From the NCBI GenBank assembly GCA_032622095.1, contig CP136067.1:40715549-40779548 (forward strand): DNA of 64,000 bases, given 5' to 3'. The position numbers were made by a program, and so were the translations under genes. Each line of letters begins with the position of its first letter. Position 1 is the first letter of the stretch. This document shows positions 1-10,859 of the stretch, piece by piece. Below the pieces are notes generated by a model, which had not been told where the DNA came from, searched no databases, and saw only the letters and a program-made list of their open reading frames with translations. The stretch comes from Siphonodentalium dalli (taxonomy: Eukaryota > Mollusca > Scaphopoda > Gadilida > Siphonodentaliidae).

Positions 1-1545
1 GTGACACTGTCGGGTCTGTTTGATATTTTGATGTGCACGTTCTCGCGACTGGTTGCATGTAGGGACGCGATGGGATTGGCGTGTACGCACTTATATTACA
101 TGGGACCATGTCTGTTCGAACATTTCATGTGCATGTTTTCACATGTCACTATATGTCCCATGTAGAGACGTGGCGGCATGGAGTTAGGGTGTGCGTACTT
201 AGGGTGCATGGGACACTGTCTGGTCTATTTGATTATTTCGTGTGTATGTCATCAAGGCTGATCACATCGTCACATAGGGGTGACACAGGGGGCTGGTGTG
301 TGCGTATACTTATATTGCATGCAACACTGTCCCGTCGGTTTGAACATTTCATGTGTATCTTCTCATGGCTGGTCACAGCGGCGTGGTACAAGGGGTTGGG
401 TATACATACTTTTATTGCATTTTATTATATAGGCAATATCTTGTATTATATGTGCATGTTTTCACGTCTGGTCATCACATGTAGGGACGCGGCGACGGGT
501 GGTTGGGTGCATTATGTTCTTTTTTTCTAATATTGATTGTGACACTGCCGGGTATTTTTGCCAATTCATGTGCATGTCCTCACGACTGGTTAGATGTAGG
601 GACGCGGCGACATGGGATTGACGTGTACGCACTTATATTGCATGGAACCATGTCTGTTTGAACATTTCATGTGAATGTATTCACACGTCACAATATGTCA
701 CGTGTAGAGACGTGGCGACATGGGGTTAGGGTGTGCTTACTTATATTACATGGGACATTATCTGGTCTAGTTGATTATTTCATAAGTATATTGTCATAAA
801 ATGCTGATCACATCGTCACAGAGAAGTGGCACAGGGGGTGGGTGTACGTATATCAATGCAACACTGTCCGGTCGGTTTGAACAGTTCATGTGTATGCTCT
901 CATGGCTGGCCACAGAGACGTGGTATAAGGGGTTGGGTATACATACTTTTGTTGCATTTGATTATATAGGCAATATCTTTTATTCATGTGCATGTTTTCC
1001 CGTCTGGTCATCACCTGTATGGATGCGGCGACAGGTGGTTGGGTGCAGTATGTACTGTTTTCTAATATTGATTGTGACATGCACTGTCGGGTCTGTTTGG
1101 CATTTTCATGTGCACGTTCTCACGACTGGTTACGTGTAGGGAGTCAGGGACGCGGCGACATGGGATTGGCGTGTGCGCACTTATATTGTATGGGACCATG
1201 TCTGCTTGAACATTTCATGTGCATGTTTGTACATGACACAATATTTCGCATGTATAGAGACGTGGCGACATGTGGTTAGGGTGTCGGTACTTATATTGCA
1301 TGGAACACTGTCTGGTATATTTTATTATTTCGTGTGTATGTCATCAGGGCTGACCACATCGCACTGATGGGTGGCACAGGGGGATTGGGGTGGTGTACGT
1401 ATACGTATAATGCATGCAACACTGTCCGGTCGGTTTGAACATTTCATGTGTATGTTCTCATGGCTGGTCACAGCGGCGTGGCACGAGGGGTTGGGTATAC
1501 ATACTGTTATTGCATTCGATTATATAGGCAGCATCTTCTATCTGA
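1..1545. repeat. Higher-order satellite: ~537-bp unit of five ~107-bp monomers
   Basis: The block starting with GTGACACTGTCGGGTCTG at 1 recurs at about 538 and 1074, so nearly three units of ~537 bp are present and the array probably continues to the left of the window. Inside each unit, five related monomers of ~105-110 bp can be aligned (starts near 4, 108, 215, 323 and 433). They share ACTGTC..GGTC, CATTTCATGTGCATG, GTAGGGACGCGGCGACA and ACTTATATTGCATG. Monomers at the same position in successive units resemble each other more than neighbours do, which is the mark of a higher-order repeat. Open frames of up to 149 codons here are repeat by-products. Confidence 0.85.
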
Positions 1546-2270
1546 TATATCCCAAATTGCATATGTATATAGGGATTTTACACTTTGCGTCATTGAAGTC
1601 TCTGAATACGTTACAGCCCGAAACTGTCCGTCTGCTTATTGAATGTCACGATTTGAATCTATCGGCAAACCATATAGCGCACATTTATGAGCATGTAATT
1701 ATAAAATGGTACATGCACGATCAAGCTTCGTATCTGGGGGTAATTTGGCATGTGAGCATCGTGTGCTTGGTCGTGAGTACACCAGATATCTCGCTCTGAT
1801 AGATACGTATATTTGAATTTCTAGTATTAAGTTTATAACATTTCCCCAATGTATGTGACTATTTTTTTGGAAAATAATTCATGGGCGTTCTGATGCATAC
1901 ATCTTCTTTTCTTGTTAGATATGTCAAACAGACACTAATGACGAAAACATACAGCCACGGGCCTCTATTACCTGACCACAACAAAATGATGCACATTATA
2001 CGTCGAGACTCGAAGTAGTCTCTCCTAATTTTTTCAACCTGCATATTTCCACAGTAATAACAGGCAATATATATATATATACTGCTCTGTTGGTTTGTTA
2101 TATACTGCCCTTAAAGTTCTTGACTCCTGAACCGTCGTTATGGGTGGGTATGAAAATAGGGGGGGGTGGTAAATATGAAGTTATACATGTATATAGGGGT
2201 ATATATCCTATACATAGCTTTTTGCAAATTTGTGTTGACTTCAGATAACGGGAAATATGACTGCCCGTAA
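1546..2270. other. Unassigned AT-rich sequence
   Basis: No convincing exon, RNA or repeat was recognised. Short TA microsatellite near 2070-2081 and a G run near 2160. Confidence 0.5.
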
Positions 2271-2274
2271 CCAT

Positions 2275-2740
2275 GTTTATATATTAATACACATGATGTG
2301 TCCCTTTACTAAAGTATACTAGAGCCCCGGAAGACAGACACCAATTATTGGGTCATCGATGCTGATATGGAAATATTATTTGTCTTCAATTATCGAGTCT
2401 ATTTAGGCTCCAAATATGAGGTAAGCCAGCCCCACAGTAACCCCTAATGCATGCTCATGACCATAGCAATGGCATAAATCTGTGCAAGAGGTATCCCTTT
2501 GCTCAAATATACCACAGCACCGGGGGGGGGGCAGACAACAGTTTTCGTGAAAGGGGTGATGATGGTATGAAAATAGGGGTTTTGTCTCAATTTCAAAATA
2601 TTAAGTACACCATATGAGGGAAGCAAGCCCCTGGTGACCACAAAATTCGCTTTTTATTGCCATGCATATGGGAACAAATCTGCCAAAGAGATGCCACTTT
2701 AATAAAACAAACTACTAGAGCTCCGAGAAGGAGATACCAA
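2275..2740. repeat. Degenerate ~195-bp tandem repeat, about 2.5 copies
   Basis: A block reading roughly TCCCTTTACTAAAGTATACT followed by AGAGCCCCGGAAG at 2299 returns in diverged form at about 2491 and 2692. Each is preceded by a CATG-containing, CAATGGCATAAATCTG-like segment. Spacing is about 192-200 bp. Confidence 0.55.
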
Positions 2741-2744
2741 ATAA

Positions 2745-3700
2745 CAAACAAGGATAAGTGCAGTTCAAAGATTTATTGGTTTAACATTTTAATTCTTCAT
2801 TAATATAACGATGTTATTGTTTTTCAATAATAAGTTAATCAAACGTCCACTTGTAAATGGTAAAGATACACAATACGATTTAACGCCCCAAAATTAATAT
2901 TTCTGCGTCTTCGGTGTAAACAATATTATATTTTAGTCGAGGAACTCACACATCAAAGCACACAATTATCATATTTCGACATTTGAAATCTGTTATTTTT
3001 CCCAAACTCGAATATTTGGCGGCCTGGCAAATATTCGACGAATGCCGACCGACATACATGCTCTGGATACCAAATTGCGTTGAACAACATGTTGATATAT
3101 AACAGTATTTGGGCAATTTTGTACTACATTGTATAGTGGACAGTGGTTAGTATTATTTGTTGGCAATTAATAGATTATGATAACTGAAGCGGAATTTCAA
3201 GAGATGTTGTTGTTGGAATCTGATGATATGGGGACCATCGAATCGAATTGTGTAGCTTTAATAAACAAACAGTGATAACCGCTCCAATAGCATGAAACAC
3301 CCTTTGAATTGTTAGCCTAACGATAACGCCAGTCGATGTTATCACGGTATTCGCACGCAATAACCTATATGTTACCGGATGTTTACATCACATTAATGAG
3401 AGAAGCGAGCTCTGCTCCGGCATGCAGACTTCCCTCTATCACAATTTCCATCGCGCAGGCCCTCCGTATCTTTAACACAGAACGGCTCCACCGTTATATT
3501 GAAACAGCACAAGGCACTTCCTGTCTGCCTTCATGTATCTGCATTTGGTCATACAATTACCGGTACTAATGTACGGGCATATATCAGAGTTATGAAGGCA
3601 CGGAGATTAGTGTGTCATTGCTTCAATGTGGTTCCACACGATGGCATGAACATATTCTGTTATTAAAATGGTCATGCATCGATCGGAATGGCACATTGAG
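2745..3700. other. Unassigned; contains a dispersed-repeat segment
   Basis: The segment 2885-2945 (CCAAAATTAATATTTCTGCG, then a TTCGG..TAAACAATATT block and AGTCGAGGAA) resembles 21395-21455, and the TGTTGTTG..ATATGGGGACC block near 3205-3235 resembles 21470-21497. A dispersed repeat is therefore present. No gene was recognised. Confidence 0.4.
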
Positions 3701-3734
3701 ATGTCGTTCAACTCATATCAAGCTTGGAGATCGG

Positions 3735-3835
3735 TTACGATTTTCGACAATTTTGGGGATTGAACCCGCGCCAACCTCGTCTATAGCGGAGACTGCGAAT
3801 GGGTGGTGTCCACGATATCGGCTACGGGGACATTC
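3735..3835 (-). mobile_element. tRNA-derived SINE-like fragment (pol III A/B-box pattern)
   Basis: On the minus strand 3766-3756 reads GGTTCAATCCC, a good match to the pol III B box. About 45-55 nt upstream, 3824-3810 reads TAGCCGATATCGTGG, an A-box-like stretch with an extra few bases. Between them is CATTCGCAGTCTCCGC..GACGAGGTTGGCGCGG, which resembles SINE heads rather than a functional tRNA. I could not fold a full cloverleaf with a sound anticodon arm, so a live tRNA gene is unlikely. Confidence 0.4.
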
Positions 3836-3839
3836 GTTA

Positions 3840-4990
3840 TAAAGGAAGCCCTTTCACCAACTTTTGAATTGTTGAAAGATATTTTCTGACCAACAATATA
3901 TTGACTGTTTTTGAGATGATAAATCGAGTTGCTTGTTTCTTGTTAAATATATTCTCTCGTAGGTAGCATGTTAATTGTTTTGTGGTACTACTATAAGAAA
4001 TAAAAATTGATTTTCTATACATGGGATATCATTTCTGAACAATAGTTCGAAGGTTGACACAGTACGATCTGCCATTATCTTGAATGCTTTATTCCCTGAT
4101 CAAAATAACAATGATATCGAGAAATGGAAAGTATGTACACAGATGATGGAGAGAAGGAATATCATGCATTATGTACATAATATACAATGATCTCCCGGTT
4201 TCCATGGCGCATGTTCATCATCGTTTTTATCATCACCATTGTGATCAATATAATTTTGACATGAGAGTCATCTTCATAATCATAATAATCATCATCATCT
4301 TCGTCGTCATAATCTTTATATCTAACAGCAACACAATCTTAATACAAGACTAAGACCTGAAACTGTCAATCAGATGCATGACTTTTACGAAAATATTTCT
4401 GTCAGTTTTGAATTCGCGGGGATAGGAGCGCGAATTTAAAGTGCGAGGGGATAATTAAAGATTATGAACATGATCCTCCGTGTTGCCTTAGTATGGATAA
4501 GTACCATGTGGCATGTGATAGAGTGAACATGCTTGTAATTTATAATTAATTTAATGATGAACTTATAAATATTTATAATTTATGCCTCTTTCCGTCAGTC
4601 AATAACACATCATCTAGTTATTTTATCCAGGATTTTCGCACAAGTATAGTTCAATTCCTTCATTATTTTGAGCACATCCTTTCATTCTGCATCTCATTAT
4701 GTCTCATCTGGATTAATTTGCGGCTCATGCATTTTGCACACATAACTTTCTGACTCACCAATATCATGAAGATGTTGCCGTTGGCATATCTATCCACTTC
4801 CTGAAATGATACCGAATTCAAAGTATTTAATTTTAATATCTAAATAATTTACAGGTTACTTGAATGAAATATTTTATATTGGGATATTTCCCTTGCGGTA
4901 TAACACCATTCACCAATACCTACATTTGCAAACCATGTAATATTCAGTTGTTCATACCTCTATATAATAACAGTGTAAATTATTATACAA
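3840..4990. other. Unassigned AT-rich sequence with ATC-rich simple repeat
   Basis: 4255-4320 is rich in ATC/ATA triplets. Elsewhere no gene or element was recognised. Confidence 0.4.
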
Positions 4991-5072
4991 AACTAATAAC
5001 TATGGATAGCATGATCAATACAATTTTATTCTAGGTGCGATCGTACCAAATTTAATACTGGACCAGGTGTAC

Positions 5073-5446
5073 TACCCTGTGCCAATGCATTCTCTTATAT
5101 ATGCGAGTCGACCATATGTCGCCTCGCATATATAAGAGAATACATTGGCCTAACAATTTTTTACAATTTTAATAATTTTTTCTTGTATTCTTTAACAATT
5201 TTATAATTTCACCCATACAGAGCCCCAGACAAACATGAGCAGACGACACTCTTCTATATGTTTCTATATATGTGTGGGGCTCCCTGCAGGGTAATCGATG
5301 TTTTTTTAATTTTATGTCCTAAAAATTGTTAGAAACATTTATTTAAAAAAAATGATAAAAAAATGTTAGGCCAATGTATTCTCTTATATATGCGAGGCGA
5401 CCTATGGTCGACTCGCATATATAAGAGAATGCATTGGCACAGGGTA
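5073..5446. mobile_element. Foldback MITE copy 1 with self-palindromic ends
   Basis: The element starts TACCCTGTGCCAATGCATT and ends with the complement, AATGCATTGGCACAGGGTA. The terminal inverted repeats are ~85 bp, and each is itself a palindrome: arms like CCAATGCATTCTCTTATATA around a GCGAGTCGACC centre. A third hairpin in the middle pairs AGAGCCCCA near 5219 with TGGGGCTCC near 5274. The most likely target duplication is TA. There is no coding capacity, so it is a non-autonomous element that depends on an unknown transposase. Confidence 0.75.
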
Positions 5447-5552
5447 AAAAAATATATTACACATTATTCAACCAATAACTATGAATAGCATGATCAATAC
5501 AATTTTATTCTAGGTGCGATCGTACCAAAATTTAATACTGGACCAGGTGTAC

Positions 5553-5923
5553 TACCCTGTGCCAATGCATTCTCTTATATATGCGAGTCGACCATAGGTC
5601 GCCTCGCATATATAAAAGAATGCATTGGCCTAACAATGTTTTACAATTTTAATAATTTGTTCTTGTATTCTTTAACAATTTTATAATTTCACCCATACAG
5701 AGCCCCAGACAAACATGAGCAGACGACACTCTTCTATATGCTTCTATGTATGTGTGGGGCTCCCTGCAGGGTAATGGATGTTTTTTATTTTATGTCCTAA
5801 AAATTGTAACAAACATTTATTTAAAAAAATTATAAAAAATTGTTAGGCCAATGTATTCTCTTATATATGCGAGGCGACCTATGGTCGACTCGCATATATA
5901 AGAGAATGCATTGGCACAGGGTA
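5553..5923. mobile_element. Foldback MITE copy 2
   Basis: Same structure and nearly the same sequence as the copy 479 bp upstream, differing by a few substitutions and small indels (for example in the T-run after the central hairpin). Because the flanks are repeated too, the second copy arose by tandem duplication of the whole 478-bp unit rather than by a second insertion. Confidence 0.75.
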
Positions 5924-6519
5924 AACAAATATATTACACAATATTCAACCAATAACTATGAATAGCATGATCAATACAATTTTATTCTAGGTGCGATCGT
6001 ACCAAAATTTAATACTGGACCAGGTGTACTAGAATTATTGACGACGCATCATGATGGTCATACTAAAGTCGAACCTTTCCCACTCAATGCACACTTGAAC
6101 ATATTGTGCAGTACGTAAACAGTTTGTTTTGCTCTTCAAATGTCGATTGTGCTCAGAATTTATTTAAATTAAGGATATGGTTGTTATGAGCCAGTATCGC
6201 GATTTATCAGTCGTGCATTTCAGAACGAAGAATCTTGATCTGGACTCGGACAGGTGAGTTATATTAGACACGAGATTGCTTCTCCCACATAATTCAGAGG
6301 TTCGAGAGGTACTGGTGGCCAATCCTTGAAATGGTGTGTGTGTTTCGTATGCAGCGGGCTAGCATCACTAATTCCTCCTCTGGTGACATCATTCGGCTTA
6401 GATCTCATATTTTGGGAAGTACATATAGCCTCAAATTAAATTGTTTTCAGTTACTGTTTACTATCTAAGTCGCATTTGAAGTATCACCGGATACGACCAT
6501 CTAGTACATTATCAGCCAC

Positions 6520-6840
6520 ATGTTAACCCTTTATGGAGCCCCATACAGAGTGAATAAAGCATTGACGACTGTCGTCTGCCTGGTTCGTGTGGGGCTCCAC
6601 ACGGTTGTGTTATATAACACTTTATGGAGCCCCATGCAAACCGAGTGAATAAAGCACTGACGACTGTCGTCTGCATTGATCCATGCGATGATCCATACGG
6701 GATTATTATGTAATTAACCTTTTCATAACTGGTCGGCATTGACGGTATCTGCGCTGGTGCAGCATTAACGATTGTGTGCCAGTGCATTATCTTGTATATG
6801 CGAGCCTCGTATATGTAAGATAATGCACTGGCGTACATTG
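6520..6840. repeat. Diverged hairpins related to the foldback MITE
   Basis: TATGGAGCCCCATACAGAG at 6532 pairs with GTGTGGGGCTCCA ending at 6599. A second TATGGAGCCCCATGC copy starts near 6623. GCCAGTGCATTATCTTG at 6777 pairs with AAGATAATGCACTGGC ending at 6833 with about three mismatches. These are diverged counterparts of the central and terminal hairpins of the MITEs at 5073-5923. Confidence 0.65.
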
Positions 6841-7103
6841 TCAAGGTATATATCGTCGGGCCAATTGCTGTGGTCTCCCACAAGAATATTTCCACATGAT
6901 GTATCATTCATTGAACTAATCGATAGGCATCTTCAGACCGATATGTTATCAGATATTGTATAGGTCAACACCCTGCACATGTTAATTTATACTGATATTC
7001 TTTCAAATTTGGGTGTTTTGGAAACGGCTAAATGCATTCTGCGAATTTGTATTTTGTTTTGTCGAAAATCGTCTGGCGATGTTGCCACCGCAAATACTGA
7101 TAT

Positions 7104-7541
7104 GTGTTGTCATGGAATATTGCGGATGAAGAATGTGTCATTTATGTCACACAGATGCATTTAAAATCTCCAATATCCGTTGATTTTGGATTTAACAAAC
7201 GTAATTGTGTTGTACATGTATACACAGTGACGCGTTCCGTCTCTGTTCCCAACTGTTGTTCGACGAACATAGAATGGCACAAACACAATCATGCTATCGC
7301 AGACATTTCCATGAATACCGTGATGGGCGGAGTAAGATTAGACACACTTAGTGCCACTCACGATTCATATATGGTAGGTAGTTCTAATGCCACCAAAATT
7401 GCTCAAGTTGATTTAAACATTCTTAAACCAAAATGTGGTAAATTCGAATCTATATCAAAGAGGGATAACTCTATCGGTCACAAACATCTCAATTCTGCAT
7501 ATGGAGCTACCTGTTACCTTTGCTTAAAATGTATATACTAA
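7104..7541 (+). other. Unrecognised 145-codon open frame
   Basis: A 145-residue frame of ordinary composition, including a stretch with SATHDSYMVGSSNATKIAQV and ending CLKCIY, with no repeat basis. A possible splice acceptor (ATGTCACACAG) lies at 7142-7152 just before an in-frame ATG, and a weak donor-like GGTAGGT is near 7373. I recognise no domain. It lies directly upstream of LINE endonuclease remains and could be an unrelated exon, LINE ORF1-like decay, or chance. Confidence 0.15.
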
Positions 7542-7677
7542 ATTGAAGTTTGTGGTCTGTCATGAAGAGCGGGTGGAGGCCATTCAAATGGCGCCCACAT
7601 GCCGGACTATTTGTAATGTTATATCATGTGTACATAGATATGTTATTACCTAACCTCTTCCCAGAGTGTATCTGCTG

Positions 7678-8097
7678 AAACTGGGATTCAGAAGGGAACT
7701 ACATTATATTAGATATATCGATCGAAATAATTAGATTCAGTCTCGTGACAATATATGGCCCGAATGACGATAATCCAACATTTTATACAAAATATTAACA
7801 AACTGCTTTTAGACATCGGTAATACTCAAATAATTATCTGTGGCGACTGGAACACCACGCATGATCAAGAACTTGTTGCCTTCAATTACAACCACATCTT
7901 CCATATTTGATATAAACATATATTATGTCCTTGTCACCTTAGATGATGACACCATGTGCGAATGAGGAGTGTGATACTGTACGCTTGTGATTGTGAGATA
8001 GTTTTCCCCTCCCGCCCTTGAAATATCTTATGCTAATGTATGTGTGTGATATTCCATGTATGTTTTGCTATTCAATAAACAAAATTATTTTAAAAAA
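7678..8097 (+). pseudogene. LINE endonuclease fragment joined to LINE-type 3' end
   Basis: In one frame 7678-7810 reads SEGNYIILDI followed by FSLVTIYGPNDDNPTFY, typical of the apurinic endonuclease of L1/Tx1-type non-LTR retrotransposons. After a frameshift, 7829-7900 reads QIIICGDWN..ELVAFNYN, the GDxN metal-site motif region. The rest of the endonuclease and all of the reverse transcriptase are missing. About 100 bp later comes a 3'-UTR-like stretch ending ATTCAATAAACAAAATT and an A-rich tail at 8097. This looks like an internally deleted, dead element on the plus strand. Confidence 0.65.
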
Positions 8098-8104
8098 TGA
8101 TTAC

Positions 8105-9415
8105 GCATGATTATGCAGTTGTACATTGGTCAAAAAGAGGATACATCACAAAAGCTCACTAAAAATATGACAATTATTCAGGTTGGCAATTCTAGGTATT
8201 AGATCATTGCTGATTGCTGCTCGATTCATCATCTCTTCAAATAATCACATATATGCTATTAGTCTTATTCAAACATGCAGTAAAGCCAATCAGCCATTTG
8301 ACATATCGGTATGTAACAGTATACAGTAGGCATACACTGTATGATGCTGAATGATGGGGAACACAAAATAGCAGAGTAAAATCATATGTTATTTTGATGA
8401 TCAATTGACCACAGACCTACAAACTGCATATCTGATCTGAATACAATTATTTCAAGTGAGTTTTCCAATTACGAGTAATGCCAATTTCGACCAATCTAAA
8501 TCACACGAATCTGGCCTTTCGCTTTCAGACACAAAGGAACAAAGCTATCACTTACATTTATGTAAAAGTAAACTACTTGAATTGATCAGGAATGGCTTCA
8601 TGATTGTACCACAGAATGGCACATTACTCAACAAATCATCAAGCGCAACCTGTATTAGCCCTGCATTGTTGCCAAACTGTTCGTTCAAAAAATGCTAATT
8701 AACGATTAATATGAATCCATCTACATGTAATAATTTGATAAATTTTCAGATGTTCTTCGTCTACAAGACTTTGGTCATTAGTTGATGGCAAACATTCCGA
8801 TGTTCTACGACTATGCTAAAATTGACCAGAACTGTTGAGAACAGTTGTTAACTTGTTTCAATTGAAGAAATTTATGTTATTGAAATGTGTTTTCATTCAG
8901 TTATTTGCCCTAAGTCACAGTAAGTGGAACCACCCAAGTCTGATTGTCAACAAAAATGTTTTTAAAAAATGAGGTGCTAGGCTTGTAATAAGTTTCAGAT
9001 ATATAAAATTACACGTTCAGTTTTTCAAATTTCATTCACCGAAAGATTTTCACTCCAAAATGAGAAATGTAGAATCGTTTGAAGCTATTTTATGTTGATC
9101 AAACTTACTAGAGAAAAAAACGCCATATATCCACAATGTGTTTCCGTTCCATCTTATAAAGTATATTCAAAGAATATGATGTCAAGTTGTTTATTATCTT
9201 CTCAAATGCGAATTATGCAAGTGTTAGTTTGTTTGAAACGAATCGAAGCACAACAATTGTACTAAGTGCGCTCCCCTGTGAAAAATAGTTGGATGGAAAA
9301 TTGGGCGGGTTTAGTACCTCGCTGGGCCGTTGGCGTTTCTGCTGCTAATTGATTTCACCACTTTACATGAAGAAAATACAATAAATAACCCATTAAATCA
9401 CCATTTGAGTGTAAA
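8105..9415. other. Unassigned AT-rich sequence
   Basis: Nothing supportable was seen beyond short unrelated open frames. Confidence 0.4.
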
Positions 9416-9417
9416 TA

Positions 9418-9559
9418 TAAGAAATGGATGTTGATTTTGTTGCGTTCCATGGAGTATGGATGCAAGTTGGTCCGACATTTTCATGTGTGGAACGCGAAAT
9501 GTCGGACCAACTTGCATCCATACTCCATGGAACGCAACAAAATCAACAACCATTTCTTA
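9418..9559. repeat. Near-perfect 63-bp inverted repeat with 16-nt loop
   Basis: Arm 9418-9480 (core GTTCCATGGAGTATGGATGC) is the reverse complement of 9497-9559, with a single mismatch. The 16-nt loop is TCATGTGTGGAACGCG. A transcript of either strand would fold into a perfect 60-bp stem. This could be a small foldback element, a recent inverted duplication, or a small-RNA precursor. The stem is longer and more perfect than usual animal pre-miRNAs. Confidence 0.9.
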
Positions 9560-9661
9560 AATTATAACTGCTATATATTCGATAAATGGAAGTATACAGG
9601 TCAGAGATGAAGTATTTATTATCGTTCGTGTGATAACCTAGTCATTCTTACTAGGCTGAAT

Positions 9662-9755
9662 GTGACTAAGATTTGATCTTAGTCAAACCAATATGTCTTA
9701 GTCAATATGACTAAGATTCCACATGACTAAGGGAAAGTTGGTCAAAACGACTAAG
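9662..9755. repeat. Cluster of TGACTAAG / CTTAGTCA motifs
   Basis: GTGACTAAG, ATCTTAGTCAA, GTCTTAGTCAATATGACTAAG, ACATGACTAAGG and AACGACTAAG occur within 95 bp in both orientations, forming short palindromes. The same motif clusters at 22385-22685. Confidence 0.7.
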
Positions 9756-10109
9756 TAGTTCTGTCAGTGAGAGTGTTTGGTTGTTATTTCACATCTCTAT
9801 TATTGATGTTATAAAATATAATATGGGGCCAATGAATTCTGACCTGTGTCATACCATAGTAATATCAAGTTTGGCAATAATGTAAGAGAACATTACACAT
9901 TTAATTCAGAATATAATTCTATCACCGTGTAACTCTACGTGAAAGCATAGTCGAGTTCGACCAACAAAAGGTTCCATATTCAACAAACAGGGGGATTTTC
10001 TTTGCTAAATTTCGCAGCATCAGAAAGTTATATCTCCATTGTGACAATAACAAAATAATATCATGCATACGAGTCAATAATAAAACGATATACGTTGATA
10101 AACTGCATC

Positions 10110-10465
10110 ATTCTCGCCGTGACCATCATTACCACCATCATTGTCGCCGTGACCATCGATTACTCCATCATTGTCGCCGTGACCATCATTGTCACCATAA
10201 TTGTCGTCATGATAATTATTATCACTATCGTTGTCGCCGTGACCATTATCACCACCATTATTGTCGCCGTGACCATCATTATCACCATCATCGTTGCCGT
10301 GACCATTATCACCACCATCATTGTCGCCGTGACCATCATTGTCACCATCATCGCCGTGACCATCATTACCATCATCATTGTCGCCGTGACCATCATTGTC
10401 ACCATCATTGTCGCCGTCACCATCATTACCATAACCATTGTCGCCGTCACCATCATGACCACTAA
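10110..10465. repeat. ~30-bp minisatellite, about 12 copies
   Basis: The unit is GCCGTGACCATCATT followed by a CACCATCATTGTC-type half, with 27-, 30- and 33-bp variants, all multiples of three. As a result both strands stay open: the minus strand reads as Asp/Gly/Asn/His-rich DGHGDNDG repeats (159 codons, 10074-10553) and the plus strand as Thr/Ile/Val repeats. Repeat periodicity explains the openness, so coding is not supported. Confidence 0.85.
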
Positions 10466-10859
10466 CAAAACATGGGATTTTTAAACAATGTATTCGCAAG
10501 AGGACTCGTGTCCGTGGTAACATAACCGCCAATAATGACCGACCTCTCAGCATCCCTTATATATCATATATTCACAAATAATCGTCGTAACGAACACTGC
10601 TCTGTTATAATTACATGTGGTATTTCTCACGGACTCCGGCCGTCATAACTGGTTAAAAAAAACCCAGGCACACCCCCAGGCAAAACGTTTCCCCAACAAG
10701 TGTTAATAGATTCAACGATACTCTAAAATCGAATAATTTCCATTTGGTTTGTAAATGTAATAATGCAGACCAAACATGCGAGATCTTTTTGCATATCTAT
10801 TTGACTACACACAACGTAGCTTTTCCGTCCATAACCACACAATACCCAAACACATCACC

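Larger units (their letters stand above)
4994..6031. repeat. ~478-bp tandem repeat, 2.2 copies, carrying foldback MITEs
   Basis: The segment ATAGCATGATCAATAC through CTGGACCAGGTGTACTA starts near 5001, 5480 and 5957 (spacing 479 and 477). The first two copies are followed by a ~372-bp hairpin element. The third ends at 6031 and runs into unrelated DNA, so it looks like the unoccupied version of the same site. Confidence 0.85.

Noticed and set aside
81-1799. Frames of 97-149 codons in the left satellite
   Set aside because: Satellite monomer by-products with no domain and matching copies in each unit.
3735-3835. Functional tRNA gene on the minus strand
   Set aside because: A and B boxes can be seen but no sound cloverleaf or anticodon arm could be built, so it is reported as SINE-like only.
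6512-6963. Overlapping frames of 131 and 63 codons
   Set aside because: They run through the MITE-related hairpins on both strands and contain mirror-image peptides, as expected for palindromes.
10074-10553. 159-codon Asp/Gly/Asn-rich minus-strand frame
   Set aside because: It is a translation of a ~30-bp minisatellite; the opposite strand is equally open, so coding is not supported.
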